64,000 nt of DNA from Paenibacillus sonchi (GCF_016772475.1 NZ_CP068595.1:2604001-2668000); one strand, 5' to 3'; counted from the first letter of the stretch, positions 18,485-28,592 are shown. Numbers and translations: made by a program. The notes: a model not told the origin generated them from the sequence alone.

Positions 18485-19375
18485 TCAGAAGATTCTGTAG
18501 TCAGTAAGTTTTTGTGCCAGTTTATTGGCGGAAAGGATGAGGACAATTCCGACAACCGACCGCAGGAGCCCTATCGCTGTTCCCAGGCTGTATTGCCGCT
18601 CTACCAGGCCCACCCGGTATACATAGGTGTCAATAATATCGGACGTTGCGTAAACCAAAGGATTATACAGATTGAAAATCTGGTCAAATCCGGCATTGAG
18701 CACGTTGGGCAGATTTAAAGTTGTAACGAGCAGGATGGTAGGCATCAAGCCGGGCAGCGTGATATGCCACAGCTGTTTAAAGCGGTTGGCGCCGTCAATG
18801 GAAGACGCTTCATAAAGCCCCGGATCAATTGCCGTCAGGGAGGCCAAATAGATGATAGAGCCATATCCGAAGCCTTTCCAGACATCTGTTAATACCAGCA
18901 TAGGTCTGAACCAGTGGTTGCTGGCCATAAACAAAACCGGATCAATGCCAAGCCATCCCAAAAATGCGTTAACCGGACCTTCATAAGAGAAAATATTCAT
19001 TACGACAGTAGCCAGCACGGCCCAGGACAGAAAATTCGGCAGATAAACAACGGTCTGCATGAATTTTTTGGCAAACCGTACACGGATTTCGTTCAAGAGC
19101 AAGGCGAATACGATTGAAACAACAGTGCCCACAATAATTTTCCATAAGGCTATGACTATAGTATTGACTAAGATTTGCCTGCTGTCGGGAATTTGAAACA
19201 TAAACTTGAAATTATCCAGTCCCACCCACGCTGATTCGCTGATGCCTTTAGCAGGAATGTAATTTTGAAAAGCCATCACGATACCGAACATTGGGATAAA
19301 CGAGAAAATAATCAGGAAAACGATACTTGGTGCGAGCATAAGGTGGAACGCAGCCTGATCTTTTTTATTGTTCAT
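18485..19375 (-). CDS. Carbohydrate ABC transporter permease, LplB/YteP type
   Basis: A 296-residue inner-membrane permease, partner of the downstream LplC-type gene. The N-terminus FHLMLAPSIVFLIIFSFIPM and the following GIVMAFQNYIPAKGI are typical of this family. The ATPase-contact loop is LTAIDPGLYEASSIDGANRF. It has six predicted helices. It is cotranscribed with the binding-protein gene 20 bp upstream. No ATP-binding subunit is encoded in the cluster; a housekeeping MsmX-like ATPase elsewhere would be needed, as is known for Bacillus systems of this class. Confidence 0.94.
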   Translation of the reverse strand: MNNKKDQAAFHLMLAPSIVFLIIFSFIPMFGIVMAFQNYIPAKGISESAWVGLDNFKFMFQIPDSRQILVNTIVIALWKIIVGTVVSIVFALLLNEIRVRFAKKFMQTVVYLPNFLSWAVLATVVMNIFSYEGPVNAFLGWLGIDPVLFMASNHWFRPMLVLTDVWKGFGYGSIIYLASLTAIDPGLYEASSIDGANRFKQLWHITLPGLMPTILLVTTLNLPNVLNAGFDQIFNLYNPLVYATSDIIDTYVYRVGLVERQYSLGTAIGLLRSVVGIVLILSANKLAQKLTDYRIF

Positions 19376-19394
19376 TCAGAATCATCTCTTTCTA

Positions 19395-21113
19395 TCATTT
19401 GGAGGTGATTGCTTCATTGACTTCGTTCGTAATCGTATCGCCGCCTGTTTTTTTCCAGCTGCTGACAAAGCTATCAAAAGCGTCAGGAGATTGCTCGCCG
19501 GTAATGATCTTCAGGAACATTTCCAGCTCCATTTTCGTCAGCGTCGGCCACTTCAGTGCCATGGAAGGCGTTGTTCCAAAAAATACAGGGTTCACTTCCT
19601 TGATCTTTGAATTCTTGACCAGGTTGGCCGTCGTGATGCTCGAAGTATAACCGGCCCATCCATTCGAATCCAGTTTCTCCCCGTTTTTTACGTTATCCAG
19701 ATACTTCTTGTAGGAGCGATAGGCGTTTCTATCGTTGCTGGTGAGCAGTTTGCTGCTGTCCCCTGTTTTCAGCGCCTCTTCCATAATTCCGACATTACGG
19801 TAAAATGCATCATAGTAATCGATATTGATAGCAATCGGAGATCCCCCAACGTTAAGGCTGGCGTAATCCTCAAATTTCTTTAAGACCGCTTCATCTTTTT
19901 CTTGATAGCGCTGATAATCAAACTGAAGGCTGGCGATTTTTATAGCGGCTTCCGGATGCTCGAACCCTTTCCGGACCACAAGGTAACTGCTTGAAGGATT
20001 GCCGGTGAACATCGTTACTGAACCATCCTCGGACTGCGGAGCCACATAAGAAACCCATTTGGCATTTGGATTTAATTTAATCGAATCCGCTACCGTCCAG
20101 CTTCCCCACCAGTTGTCCATGAACGAGCCGCTCTTTCCGCTGGTAAGCAGCGCCTTCCGGTCGTCGGCTGTGCGTACGGCAAACTGCTTGTCGATCAAGC
20201 CTTTTTTGTACATATCCGCCAGCTTTGCAAGGGCCGGCTTCATTTCGGGCTGCACGGAACCATACACTGCCTTGCCGCTTCCATCATCCATCCATTGTTT
20301 CGGGAATGCGCCATACAGCGTAAAGATGTTGTTCAGTTCATACTGGCCGCCGGAAACACCAGCGGTATTTTCATTGTCGACCACAAGCCCGACGGTGTTT
20401 CCCGCTCCATTGCCGCCAGGGTCTTTTTCAACAAACTGGGTGATGATGTTCTCTACATCCTCCATCGTTTTGGGCTCTGCGAGTCCCAATTTATCCATCC
20501 AGTCTTTGCGCAGCCAAAGCACCCCCGGGCCGTGTGAAATTTCCGTAGTCGGCAGCGCCATCAGTTTTCCGTCAAACCTTGCGGTATCCAGCACACGACC
20601 CTTATAGGAGTCGTAAATCTCCTTAATTTGGTCGCTGGCACATTGATTATAAGCATCTGTCAAATCCGCAATAAGATCGTTTTCATAAAGCTGCTGCAGA
20701 GTAGAGAGGTCAGGGACAACCATGATGTCAGGAATCGTGCCGCCTACAATGGCCATTGAAACCTTTTGGTTATAGTCCGTGCCGTCATTTGCTTCAAATG
20801 CAACTTTGTTTTGCACGTTGAGTTTCTCTTTGAAATATCTGGTCCACACATTGTCGGTTGCATTATCCTTTTCATAAGGCGTTCCCGCAAGCGCGGAGAA
20901 GTTGGAGGCTACCTGTCCAATGGAGTAGGTAACGGTTTCAGGATACGGGGTATAAGGAGACGTTTGGGCTTCCTTCCACGCCGGATCATTTGAATCTACA
21001 GCAGGACTTTTGGCTGAATCATTATTGGAATTGGAACTTTGGCAGCCTGCAACTGAAACGGCTAAAAGCGCTGTCAATAAAATAGAGCAGGACTTTGTGA
21101 TCTTGGATGACAT
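19395..21113 (-). CDS. Sugar-binding lipoprotein of an ABC transporter (family 1)
   Basis: A 572-residue extracellular solute-binding protein. The N-terminus is a lipoprotein signal with lipobox VSVAGC and lipidation at Cys24, followed by a Ser/Asn-rich linker. The body matches LplA/YtcQ-type large binding proteins, including TPYEKDNATDNVWTRYFKEK and GVLWLRKDWMDKLGL, with a late SSYLVVRKGFEHPEAAIKI. It is first in the minus-strand operon with two permeases and the GH133-like enzyme. The ATG follows TAAGGAGG. It is divergent from yesN, the likely activator. Confidence 0.94.
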   Translation of the reverse strand: MSSKITKSCSILLTALLAVSVAGCQSSNSNNDSAKSPAVDSNDPAWKEAQTSPYTPYPETVTYSIGQVASNFSALAGTPYEKDNATDNVWTRYFKEKLNVQNKVAFEANDGTDYNQKVSMAIVGGTIPDIMVVPDLSTLQQLYENDLIADLTDAYNQCASDQIKEIYDSYKGRVLDTARFDGKLMALPTTEISHGPGVLWLRKDWMDKLGLAEPKTMEDVENIITQFVEKDPGGNGAGNTVGLVVDNENTAGVSGGQYELNNIFTLYGAFPKQWMDDGSGKAVYGSVQPEMKPALAKLADMYKKGLIDKQFAVRTADDRKALLTSGKSGSFMDNWWGSWTVADSIKLNPNAKWVSYVAPQSEDGSVTMFTGNPSSSYLVVRKGFEHPEAAIKIASLQFDYQRYQEKDEAVLKKFEDYASLNVGGSPIAINIDYYDAFYRNVGIMEEALKTGDSSKLLTSNDRNAYRSYKKYLDNVKNGEKLDSNGWAGYTSSITTANLVKNSKIKEVNPVFFGTTPSMALKWPTLTKMELEMFLKIITGEQSPDAFDSFVSSWKKTGGDTITNEVNEAITSK

Positions 21114-21234
21114 ATAAGAACCTCCTTAATAGATATGTTGAGTCAGTGTACTAAAGATAACGGATTCAAAGCGCCGGCTTGCTATGAACCCGGAATTAAT
21201 CTGGCTTCTTTATTGTAGAGCCCTTTACTTTTGA

Positions 21235-21331
21235 GCGTAAATACAAATAAATTACGTTTTACGCAAATAAATAACATACTTGAAACAAAGCGTTCGGCTT
21301 ACTGAAAAGCTCATTGAAATCATGGTACAAT
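21235..21331. promoter_or_regulatory. Divergent control region of the sugar operon and yesN
   Basis: An inverted repeat GCGTAAA (21235-21241) and TTTACGC (21258-21264) lies in AT-rich sequence between the two operons. It is a candidate site for the AraC-type regulator encoded next to it. TACAAT at 21326-21331 is a possible -10 for yesN; its -35 is poor. This is inference from position and symmetry. Confidence 0.4.
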
Positions 21332-21381
21332 ACACATGATTAGGAACAAATGGATTACAGCGCATGGAGAGGGCGGCCGGG

Positions 21382-22902
21382 ATGTTAACTATACTAATAG
21401 CAGATGACCAGAGGGAAGAACGGGAAGGCATTGAATTTCTCATTCATGAACTGGGGTTTTTCCTCCATATCGAGACGGCGGAAAACGGCCGGAAGGCGCT
21501 TGAGTATTTGGAGCAGAATCCTGTCGATATCCTCTTTACGGATGTCCGGATGCCCATAATGGATGGTTTGCAGCTTACAACCGAAGCTTTGGCCCTCCAG
21601 CCCAAATTAAAGGTTATTCTTTTCAGCGGGTTCGCTGAATTTGAATACGCAAAAACCGCTATCTCCCTTGGTGTATCTGAGTATCTTCTCAAGCCGATCA
21701 ATGTTGAAGCTTTTCGGAATACGATGCAAAAAGTAATCGCTCAGCTCACAGATCAGGAACAGGAACACATCGCTGCGCAAATCAAACTTGAGTATGTCAA
21801 AAAGCATGTACTATTTAATCTTGTTAACGGCCTGGGAATCCCTCCTTCCATGAAGGAGATCTCATTTGAGCTTCCCGATTGTTATCATGGTATGTTTTTG
21901 CTGGAATTTGACAAGAACTTTTTTGAAAATGCCGGACCGGAGTTTGAAGAGTTTATCTTGTCTTTACTAGAGGACCCTGTTGATTATGTGAATTTGAATG
22001 GCTGCCAGAGCTTGCTGTTATTTCCCGGTCTACCGGCCGTGTCCTCCTGTTCTTTCTATAATTTAGGAGAGCATTTGCATGATAGTATACTGGATAAATA
22101 TAAAGTACACTGCTATCTCGCTATCAATGATGAATTCACAATGCTGCAGGATCTTTCCGCTGCTTTGATTCAACTGGATCAACTGATGGAATACCGTTTC
22201 TTCTCACCGGATTATTTTGTATTTGAAGTGAAGAAAGATTTTTATTTTGCTAATGACAGGCTCCCCGGGTTATCCGATTACGAGCTTTTAGATCACATCA
22301 GGAATAATTTGAAGGAAAGGGACATTTTCAGTCTTAGGGCAAATACAGATCTTTTGTATCAAAAGTATGCGAATCAGGCCCAATTCTCTCAATTATATGT
22401 CAAGTATATGTTCTCTTCTTTATATCAGGAAATTATGACGTATTCTGCTCCTATCTCTGAAATGGAATTGAGCCATGGAATCGAAAAAATATATAAGTCA
22501 GAAGAATTAAAGGAAATAAAAGAGATTATCATGGCCGGAATTACTCTTCTTGACCAGGAGTATAACAGTTCGGAATTTTTAAACCGGGATATTGCCGCCG
22601 TAAAGCAGTACATCGAGGATCATTATGGCGAGGATTTGAGCCTGGATCTTCTTGCTGCCAAGATCCATTTATCGCCCCATTATTTAAGCTCCATTTTCAA
22701 AAAAAATACGGGCTGCGGATTGAACAAGTATATTAAAAATGTCCGTATGAATATAGCGAAGGACATGCTGCAGCAAACACATCTTAAGGTTTCGGATATT
22801 TGTTATTCAGTGGGGTTTCAAAACGTTTCTTATTTCTGTCAGAATTTTAGAGATTTTTTTGGGCAGACTCCTGAGAAATTCCGGCAGTACAATCAGAAAT
22901 AA
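21382..22902 (+). CDS. YesN-type response regulator with AraC DNA-binding domain
   Basis: A cytoplasmic transcription factor of about 506 residues. The receiver domain at the N-terminus has ILIADDQREEREG and the phosphoacceptor Asp in ILFTDVRMPIMDG. The long middle region is poorly conserved. The C-terminal about 100 residues are an AraC double helix-turn-helix: EDLSLDLLAAKIHLSPHYLS and VSDICYSVGFQNVSYFCQNF. It is paired with the YesM kinase 21 bp downstream and probably activates the divergent sugar operon. I use the ATG at 21382, preceded by GAGAGGGCGG; an ATG six codons earlier has no ribosome site. Confidence 0.93.
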   Translation: MLTILIADDQREEREGIEFLIHELGFFLHIETAENGRKALEYLEQNPVDILFTDVRMPIMDGLQLTTEALALQPKLKVILFSGFAEFEYAKTAISLGVSEYLLKPINVEAFRNTMQKVIAQLTDQEQEHIAAQIKLEYVKKHVLFNLVNGLGIPPSMKEISFELPDCYHGMFLLEFDKNFFENAGPEFEEFILSLLEDPVDYVNLNGCQSLLLFPGLPAVSSCSFYNLGEHLHDSILDKYKVHCYLAINDEFTMLQDLSAALIQLDQLMEYRFFSPDYFVFEVKKDFYFANDRLPGLSDYELLDHIRNNLKERDIFSLRANTDLLYQKYANQAQFSQLYVKYMFSSLYQEIMTYSAPISEMELSHGIEKIYKSEELKEIKEIIMAGITLLDQEYNSSEFLNRDIAAVKQYIEDHYGEDLSLDLLAAKIHLSPHYLSSIFKKNTGCGLNKYIKNVRMNIAKDMLQQTHLKVSDICYSVGFQNVSYFCQNFRDFFGQTPEKFRQYNQK

Positions 22903-22923
22903 CCCCAGCCCGGGAGGAACGGC

Positions 22924-24633
22924 ATGCAAACGTGGAAGGCCTTTAAACAGAAAATCGGAGACTTTAGATTTCAAACGAAAATAAAGCTTTCATTTTTGCT
23001 GGTCAGCATGATTCCTGTTATTGTCCTCGGAAGTTTTTGCTTCTCAGAAACCAGATCGCTCTTAGTGCAGCAGTCAAAAGCCGATCTGAATGCCACATTA
23101 AAACAAAGCGTCCTGGCTGTAAACAACCAGCTGGATGTCTACAATAAAGTAATGAATTTTCTGAGCTTCAACCAGGAGATTGTGAATGCCGCCAACACCA
23201 CTTATACCAGTGCGTATGAAATGTATGACCAGTTAAATAACGTAATCGATCAGAATTTCTTTACAGCGCGTTACTTAAACACCGGGGTAAAACAAATCAT
23301 CTTGTATACCGGAACGAATCTGCCTCCACATGGAAACACAGTAAGACCTATCGATGAAATCAAAGAAGCCTCATGGTACCCGCTTGTCATGAAGTCGGTT
23401 GATGTTCTTTGGTTTTCCAGCGGCAAGAGTGTATATAGTGCCCGGCGTATCCTCAGCACGAAACAGGAAAATCCCAAAGATAACATTCTGTTTGCACTTG
23501 TAGACTATGATGCGCTATTTACAACGTTTGAACCGCTCGAATCTCATGGAGCAGAGATAGTCATAACGGACTCCAACGGGAATTCTATCTATTCACCGGG
23601 GGCTGACCGCAAAAATTCAGGTATCCCCGTTTCCGATAAGGAAGCTGATGAGCTTCATTGGAGTGGGAAGAACTACACCGTCCTGCAGTCTTCGATTCCG
23701 ATAACAGGATGGAAAGTATATTTGTATAAGCCGACAAGTCTGATCACTAAATCGGCGTGGTGGATTGCCTTGACCGTCCTGTTGATGATTGCCGCCTGCA
23801 TCGCTGCAGTCGTTGTGGCGGGCACACTCTTTTCCCGGAAAATTATGCTGCCTATCCACCGCCTGCACAAAAATATGAAACTTATAGGTGAAGGGAATTT
23901 AGAGATTAAAGTCTTTAGCGATTCTAAAGATGAAATTGGAGATCTGATCCGGGGATTTGGCAGTATGCTGGGAAGAACCAAGACTCTTATCGATACTGTG
24001 TATGTGGGGGAAATCGCACGCAAGGAATATGAAATGAAAGCTCTGCAGGCGCAAATCAATCCTCATTTTCTTTACAATTCCCTGTCATTAATAAATTGGC
24101 GGGCGATTCGGATCCATGCGACGGATATCAGTGAAATGGCGCAGCTTTTATCTACCTTTTATCGTACTACGCTCAATAAGGGCGAGAATCTGATATTGGT
24201 TTCGGACGAAATTCTTAATGTCCAGTCCTATATTAATATCCAGCTGATTATGCACAGCAACAGTTTCGGGATAGACTATCAGATTGATGATTCCATTCTT
24301 TCCTGCCGCATGCCCAATTTAATGCTTCAGCCTTTAATCGAAAATGCGATCATTCATGGAATTGAAAACCGTGAAGACGGCGGCGGAATCATACATCTCT
24401 CCGGCAAAAAAGAAGATCAAAGCATAGTTTTTCTGATCACTGACAATGGAATCGGAATGGAGCAGGAGCGGCTTGCCCTATTGCTTAAATCTCAATCCAA
24501 AGGATACGGGCTTAAAAATGTAAATGACCGGGCAGTTGTAATGTACGGCGAACAGTATGGATTGACGATTAACAGCATTCCCGGAGAAGGAACGCAGGTC
24601 CTGCTCAAAATTCCTTATGATGAACACAATTAA
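22924..24633 (+). CDS. YesM-type sensor histidine kinase
   Basis: A 569-residue membrane kinase. Helices at about 20-42 and 278-302 enclose a large extracellular sensor domain of the dCache type. A HAMP domain follows (RKIMLPIHRLHKNMKLIGEG). The His_kinase box QAQINPHFLYNSLSLINW and the HATPase motifs LQPLIENAIIHGIE and NGIGM define the LytS/YesM class. With the upstream YesN it forms the two-component system that probably senses an external carbohydrate. The ATG follows CCGGGAGGAACGGC. Confidence 0.94.
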   Translation: MQTWKAFKQKIGDFRFQTKIKLSFLLVSMIPVIVLGSFCFSETRSLLVQQSKADLNATLKQSVLAVNNQLDVYNKVMNFLSFNQEIVNAANTTYTSAYEMYDQLNNVIDQNFFTARYLNTGVKQIILYTGTNLPPHGNTVRPIDEIKEASWYPLVMKSVDVLWFSSGKSVYSARRILSTKQENPKDNILFALVDYDALFTTFEPLESHGAEIVITDSNGNSIYSPGADRKNSGIPVSDKEADELHWSGKNYTVLQSSIPITGWKVYLYKPTSLITKSAWWIALTVLLMIAACIAAVVVAGTLFSRKIMLPIHRLHKNMKLIGEGNLEIKVFSDSKDEIGDLIRGFGSMLGRTKTLIDTVYVGEIARKEYEMKALQAQINPHFLYNSLSLINWRAIRIHATDISEMAQLLSTFYRTTLNKGENLILVSDEILNVQSYINIQLIMHSNSFGIDYQIDDSILSCRMPNLMLQPLIENAIIHGIENREDGGGIIHLSGKKEDQSIVFLITDNGIGMEQERLALLLKSQSKGYGLKNVNDRAVVMYGEQYGLTINSIPGEGTQVLLKIPYDEHN

Positions 24634-24672
24634 GATGTGCTGCCCCATGGACTTATGGCGTACGTGTCTGTT

Positions 24673-25683
24673 CTACCGGGCTTTGGCCAGCTGCACGTTG
24701 CCCAGAAAAGCGGACACACGCCGCAGATACTCGCGCGGATGCTCGCGGAACAGCAGCTCATGGTGGCTGCCCTTCACAATCCAGGAATCCGAGTACGGGT
24801 TGCTCTGATTAGCCGCAAGTTCTTCCGCAATGGGGTAAGGAGCCTTGTCATCATTGGTGCCGTGCAGAAAGAGAGTAGGGAACGGGTAATCCTCCGCCTT
24901 GACCTTGGTATAAGGAATCTGGTTCAAACCTGTGCCGTTCAGCACCGGGAACAGCAATTCCATAATTTCTAGGGAAGGCTGGCGGGGCAGATCAATGTTC
25001 TGTTTGATGTTATGGTACAGCGTATCCGGCTCAAGCAGGAAGGTGCTGTCGAGAATCATGGCATCGACATCCTTGGTGACAAGTCCTGCCTGCAGAGCAG
25101 TACCCGCCCCCATTGAGAAGCCCCAGACAACGATCTCTTTGGCTCCATGCTCCTTGGCGTACCTTATGGCGCCAAGGAGCTGCTGGGATTCTTTTTTGCC
25201 GCCGGTGGCGATATCCTTGTTGGTCTTGGAAGCAAAGCCGTAATCAAACATGACTACGTTGAAATTAAGGCTGTGCGCATAATGGGCCAGATCGTACATC
25301 GGGACCCAGGCTTCCTCGCGGTTGGCGCCATAACCGTGGCTGAACACGATCGTTTTGGACGAGCCCTTGGACGGAATGTACCAGCCCTGCATCATGCGGC
25401 TGCCGTCCAGCGCCGGAAAGGTGATATCCTCATAATCCAGTCCTTTGGCCAGTGACGGGTTGGAGTACAGCGGGGCCACTGTAGGGTTGGACAGCACCCA
25501 GGCGATATAACCGTGCAGTGCGATGAAGCAGAAGACAAAAAAGAAAAAAACGGACAGAAGCAAAGCAACAATAATATGTTTAACGCGAATCATCCGCAGT
25601 GAAAGCTTGGGTGCAGCATTTGGTTTGCGCTCATCGGGCATACGGGAGACCGGCGTGCCGGTATGCGTGGTTGCTAAATCCAT
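24673..25683 (-). CDS. Membrane-anchored alpha/beta hydrolase
   Basis: A 336-residue protein with a single N-terminal transmembrane helix (about residues 34-60) and an alpha/beta-hydrolase domain expected outside or on the membrane. The nucleophile elbow is VWGFSMGAGTALQ. The acid is in FLHGTNDDKAPYPIAEEL and the His in VKGSHHELLFREHP. The upstream FSHGYGANREEAW fits the oxyanion strand. It resembles YtmA/BAAT or S9-like membrane hydrolases; the substrate is unknown. The ATG follows TAGGAGGGG. It is convergent with yesM, 39 bp away, with no obvious terminator between. Confidence 0.86.
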   Translation of the reverse strand: MDLATTHTGTPVSRMPDERKPNAAPKLSLRMIRVKHIIVALLLSVFFFFVFCFIALHGYIAWVLSNPTVAPLYSNPSLAKGLDYEDITFPALDGSRMMQGWYIPSKGSSKTIVFSHGYGANREEAWVPMYDLAHYAHSLNFNVVMFDYGFASKTNKDIATGGKKESQQLLGAIRYAKEHGAKEIVVWGFSMGAGTALQAGLVTKDVDAMILDSTFLLEPDTLYHNIKQNIDLPRQPSLEIMELLFPVLNGTGLNQIPYTKVKAEDYPFPTLFLHGTNDDKAPYPIAEELAANQSNPYSDSWIVKGSHHELLFREHPREYLRRVSAFLGNVQLAKAR

Positions 25684-25881
25684 AGGGTCCCCTCCTAGAG
25701 TGTCCGGAAATATAATTCATATGTTTAATCGTATGATTATGATCTTACAAAGTCAATGAATTAGCCGCTTTTGTAACGCAACTGTAAAGTGCGACCCATT
25801 CTTTTCCGCTCTCCGAAACTGCTGGACTTTGCCGGGGCATTTGCTCTAAGATAGAGTTGGTTATCTTAATAATGTAACCGG

Positions 25882-25898
25882 GTTTCATTTAATGAAAC
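25882..25898. promoter_or_regulatory. 17-bp palindrome upstream of the IclR gene
   Basis: GTTTCATTTAATGAAAC has perfect 8-bp arms around one central base and lies just before the ribosome site of the IclR gene. The same GTTTCAT/ATGAAAC arms occur in front of aconitase at 31919-31935. It is a candidate operator, perhaps for the IclR protein itself. Confidence 0.6.
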
Positions 25899-25917
25899 AG
25901 TTGAAGGGGAGATCGCA

Positions 25918-26661
25918 GTGGAGGACCGTAAACTGACTGTACGCGCGGTAGAACGGGCATTGGATATATTGCTGTGTTTTACACAGGAAAATGATCTGAG
26001 CCTGACCGAGATTGCCTCCAAGATCAGTCTGCACAAAAGCACGGTACACCGGCTGCTGACCACGCTGGAGGAAAAAGGGTTCCTTCTGCGCAATGAAGCG
26101 ACGGAAAAATACCGCCTGGGTATCCGTATCTGGGAGCTGTCCACGCATCTGCCAACTCTGGATGAGCCGGCGGCGCTGCTGCTTCCGGCGATGGAGAAGC
26201 TGCGTGACCGGCTCGGAGAGACGGTCAGCCTGTATCTGCGCGATGATCTGGAGCGTGTACGCATCCAGGCTGTGCAGAGCCGCCAGGCGATCCGCCGGGT
26301 CGCACAGATTGGTGCCAGGCTGCCGCTTTCGGTAGGCGCTTCGAGCAAGGTGCTGGCAGCCTATGCGCCGCAGGAGGTCCAGACCCGTCTGCTGGCCGAC
26401 CCGAACTGGCCGGAGGCTGTGGACAAAGGCGCATATCTGGGGCAGCTGCAGGAGATTACCCGCCGGGGTTATGCGACAAGCTTTGAGGAACGGGAGCCAG
26501 GCGCGGCAGCGGTGGCTGTGCCCATTGTCGGGCGGGCGGGAACAGTGGTCGCTGCGCTTTCGCTGTCGGGGCCAGTCAGCCGCCTCTCACGGGAGATGCT
26601 GGAGGATTATGCCGTGGTTTTGGCTGAAAACGCCGCAGAAATGGGCCTGATGATGGCCTAA
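25918..26661 (+). CDS. IclR-family transcriptional regulator
   Basis: A 247-residue DNA-binding regulator. The winged helix-turn-helix at the N-terminus has LTVRAVERALDILLCF and LTEIASKISLHKSTVHRLLT. The effector domain has LGARLPLSVGASSKVLAAY-like features and the signature GYATSFEEREPGAAAVAVPI. The ligand is unknown. The GTG at 25918 follows AAGGGGAG. A palindrome directly upstream suggests autoregulation. The next gene is a sensor of a different type, 110 bp away. Confidence 0.93.
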   Translation: MEDRKLTVRAVERALDILLCFTQENDLSLTEIASKISLHKSTVHRLLTTLEEKGFLLRNEATEKYRLGIRIWELSTHLPTLDEPAALLLPAMEKLRDRLGETVSLYLRDDLERVRIQAVQSRQAIRRVAQIGARLPLSVGASSKVLAAYAPQEVQTRLLADPNWPEAVDKGAYLGQLQEITRRGYATSFEEREPGAAAVAVPIVGRAGTVVAALSLSGPVSRLSREMLEDYAVVLAENAAEMGLMMA

Positions 26662-26771
26662 TGTATTGAGGTTTCGTTATTTAGTCGATTTAGGGGGTAA
26701 TTAGTAAGTGAGAGCTATACAGTCATTATCTATAGGTAGTTATGGTTAATTCCGGGGCATGGGGTGATAGG

Positions 26772-28592
26772 ATGGCTACTGTATTACCCGATTCATTAAT
26801 AGAGGAGATGGAGCAGGTCCAGGAAACGTTCGGCAAAGCCACCGGGCAGGCTATTGTGCTTACGGATCAGGAAGGGAATGTTTTTACCCGTCCAGTGGCC
26901 ACCGGAGCGTTTTATGAGATCATTTTGACTTCTCTGCAGGATTTGGACCACCCCTTCAAGCCTACCTTGCGCAGATTGGGTTCTTTGTCGCATCCAGTCA
27001 TTCTGGAGGAATGGATTGCCGGATTAAAATACGTTATTATCCCGCTGTTCCCGGGTTATGGACAGACTTATTATCTATGGGCGGGCGTCTATATGGAAGA
27101 GGGCACCAAAGCGCTGATCATGCCCGTTTTTGAAGCGAAAATGAAAAATCATCCTGCCTTTGCCCAGTTGAAGAAAGAGCTGCTTGCCCAACCTGAGCTC
27201 AGCTTGGAGCAGGTTGCCGAGGTACGGGAAAAGATTGCGGTGCTGGGCCGGATCCTCTGTAAACTGCTATCCGGTTGTGCAGCCACTTCCGGAGTGCCGA
27301 GGATTGGGGAAATGACCTCCCGGCTCTTAACAGGCCTGGAGAAGGACTACCTCAAAGTTCAAGAGGTTCTGCAGCAGCTGGCGGCAAGTTCCTCGGCTGG
27401 GGACCTGTACGCTTTTGCCAAAGAGAATGAGGATGGCAGATTCCAGGTGGATTATGCCGCCGGAAAAGGGGCGCCGCTGCTGCTGAATGCTGTTTTCCAG
27501 CAAGGCGACGGGTATCTGGGACAGGCTGTGCTTGGCAAAGAGCCGAGGCACTGGAGAACCCCTGCGCAAGACCCGAGGTCGTTGTTCTTCACGAAGTGCG
27601 GCCTTCCGCAGCCGGAATATTTGTCCTGCTATCCGGCCTTGATCTACGGCGGCAGAAGAGCGCTTTTGCTGGCGGTGGGATTCAGCAAAAACGAACAGGT
27701 GCAAAGCTACGACCTTGAGGAACAGCTCGTTGCCTCCCTGGTGGGGCTTTCGGACAGAGGCGAGAAGCTGATGCGGCGGGAAGAGCTGCGCAAGGAAGGA
27801 ACTCTCCGGCTTAAGGAAGCCGTGCGGCAGCTGCCGCAAGTCACAACATATAAGGAACTGGGCAGCGTGCTGCTCGATACCTTGATGAGCATGCCTTTTT
27901 CGCCTTCGCCGGTGCTTGTCTTTTTTATGAACCAGGAAGATGCCGAGAGTACATATTACTCCAGAGGCTGGACTGGAGCGGAAGAGCAGTTGTATGTGAA
28001 GGATCTGGAGGAGCGGTATTCCCCGCAGGCCTTTCTCTCCGCCTCTATCATTAATGAAGCCGCAGGCGAGCGTTATTTGCTGGAATGTCCGCTCATTGCC
28101 GAAAATGCATTCAAGGGCATCTTGTCCGTCGGGTTCCGGCAGCAGAGCGAAGCGGAGGAATGGCGGGCATTTACGGAATGCATCGCCACCCTGGCTGCGA
28201 CGGCCATCCGTCTACTGGAAAAGGACAGCAGGTACACTAAGCATGCCGGAGTATTTTTGGATAATCTCCGCAATCTGCTGCAGGACACCTATCCCGGGCT
28301 GCATCGTGTTTCGCAGGAGGCTTCCGGGCTGGCGTATGATTTTGGCCGGTACCTGGGTTTGCCGGAAAGCGATTCTGAACGACTTACACGCAGCTGTCTG
28401 CTGGCCCCCTTTCAGCTGGAACTGCTGGATGAATATGATTTCTTTACCGAAGAGATTCTGCTGCTGAAGCAGGTGGACCGGTTGTCTGCTTTTTATTTTG
28501 ACATCGAGAAACCTTTACTTTCCTTTGGGGCCCAGGTGCTGGCTCTTGTACTGCAGCATACGGGTGAGCGGGAGCAGGGGAGACGCAGGTGA
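26772..28592 (+). CDS. Multi-domain ligand sensor (PocR-like and GAF-like), partner of LuxR regulator
   Basis: A protein of about 606 residues with no transmembrane segment. Residues about 5-170 resemble a PocR-type sensory domain, starting IEEMEQVQETFGKATGQAIV and ending with a helix before LGRILCKLL. Two GAF-like regions seem to follow (about 185-340 and 355-480), then a helical C-terminus. No DNA-binding domain is present. The stop overlaps the start of the LuxR-type gene (GTGA), so the two are translationally coupled and probably act together, with this one as sensor. Start at 26772 because GGGGTGAT lies just upstream. Domain assignments are by eye. Confidence 0.6.
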   Translation: MATVLPDSLIEEMEQVQETFGKATGQAIVLTDQEGNVFTRPVATGAFYEIILTSLQDLDHPFKPTLRRLGSLSHPVILEEWIAGLKYVIIPLFPGYGQTYYLWAGVYMEEGTKALIMPVFEAKMKNHPAFAQLKKELLAQPELSLEQVAEVREKIAVLGRILCKLLSGCAATSGVPRIGEMTSRLLTGLEKDYLKVQEVLQQLAASSSAGDLYAFAKENEDGRFQVDYAAGKGAPLLLNAVFQQGDGYLGQAVLGKEPRHWRTPAQDPRSLFFTKCGLPQPEYLSCYPALIYGGRRALLLAVGFSKNEQVQSYDLEEQLVASLVGLSDRGEKLMRREELRKEGTLRLKEAVRQLPQVTTYKELGSVLLDTLMSMPFSPSPVLVFFMNQEDAESTYYSRGWTGAEEQLYVKDLEERYSPQAFLSASIINEAAGERYLLECPLIAENAFKGILSVGFRQQSEAEEWRAFTECIATLAATAIRLLEKDSRYTKHAGVFLDNLRNLLQDTYPGLHRVSQEASGLAYDFGRYLGLPESDSERLTRSCLLAPFQLELLDEYDFFTEEILLLKQVDRLSAFYFDIEKPLLSFGAQVLALVLQHTGEREQGRRR

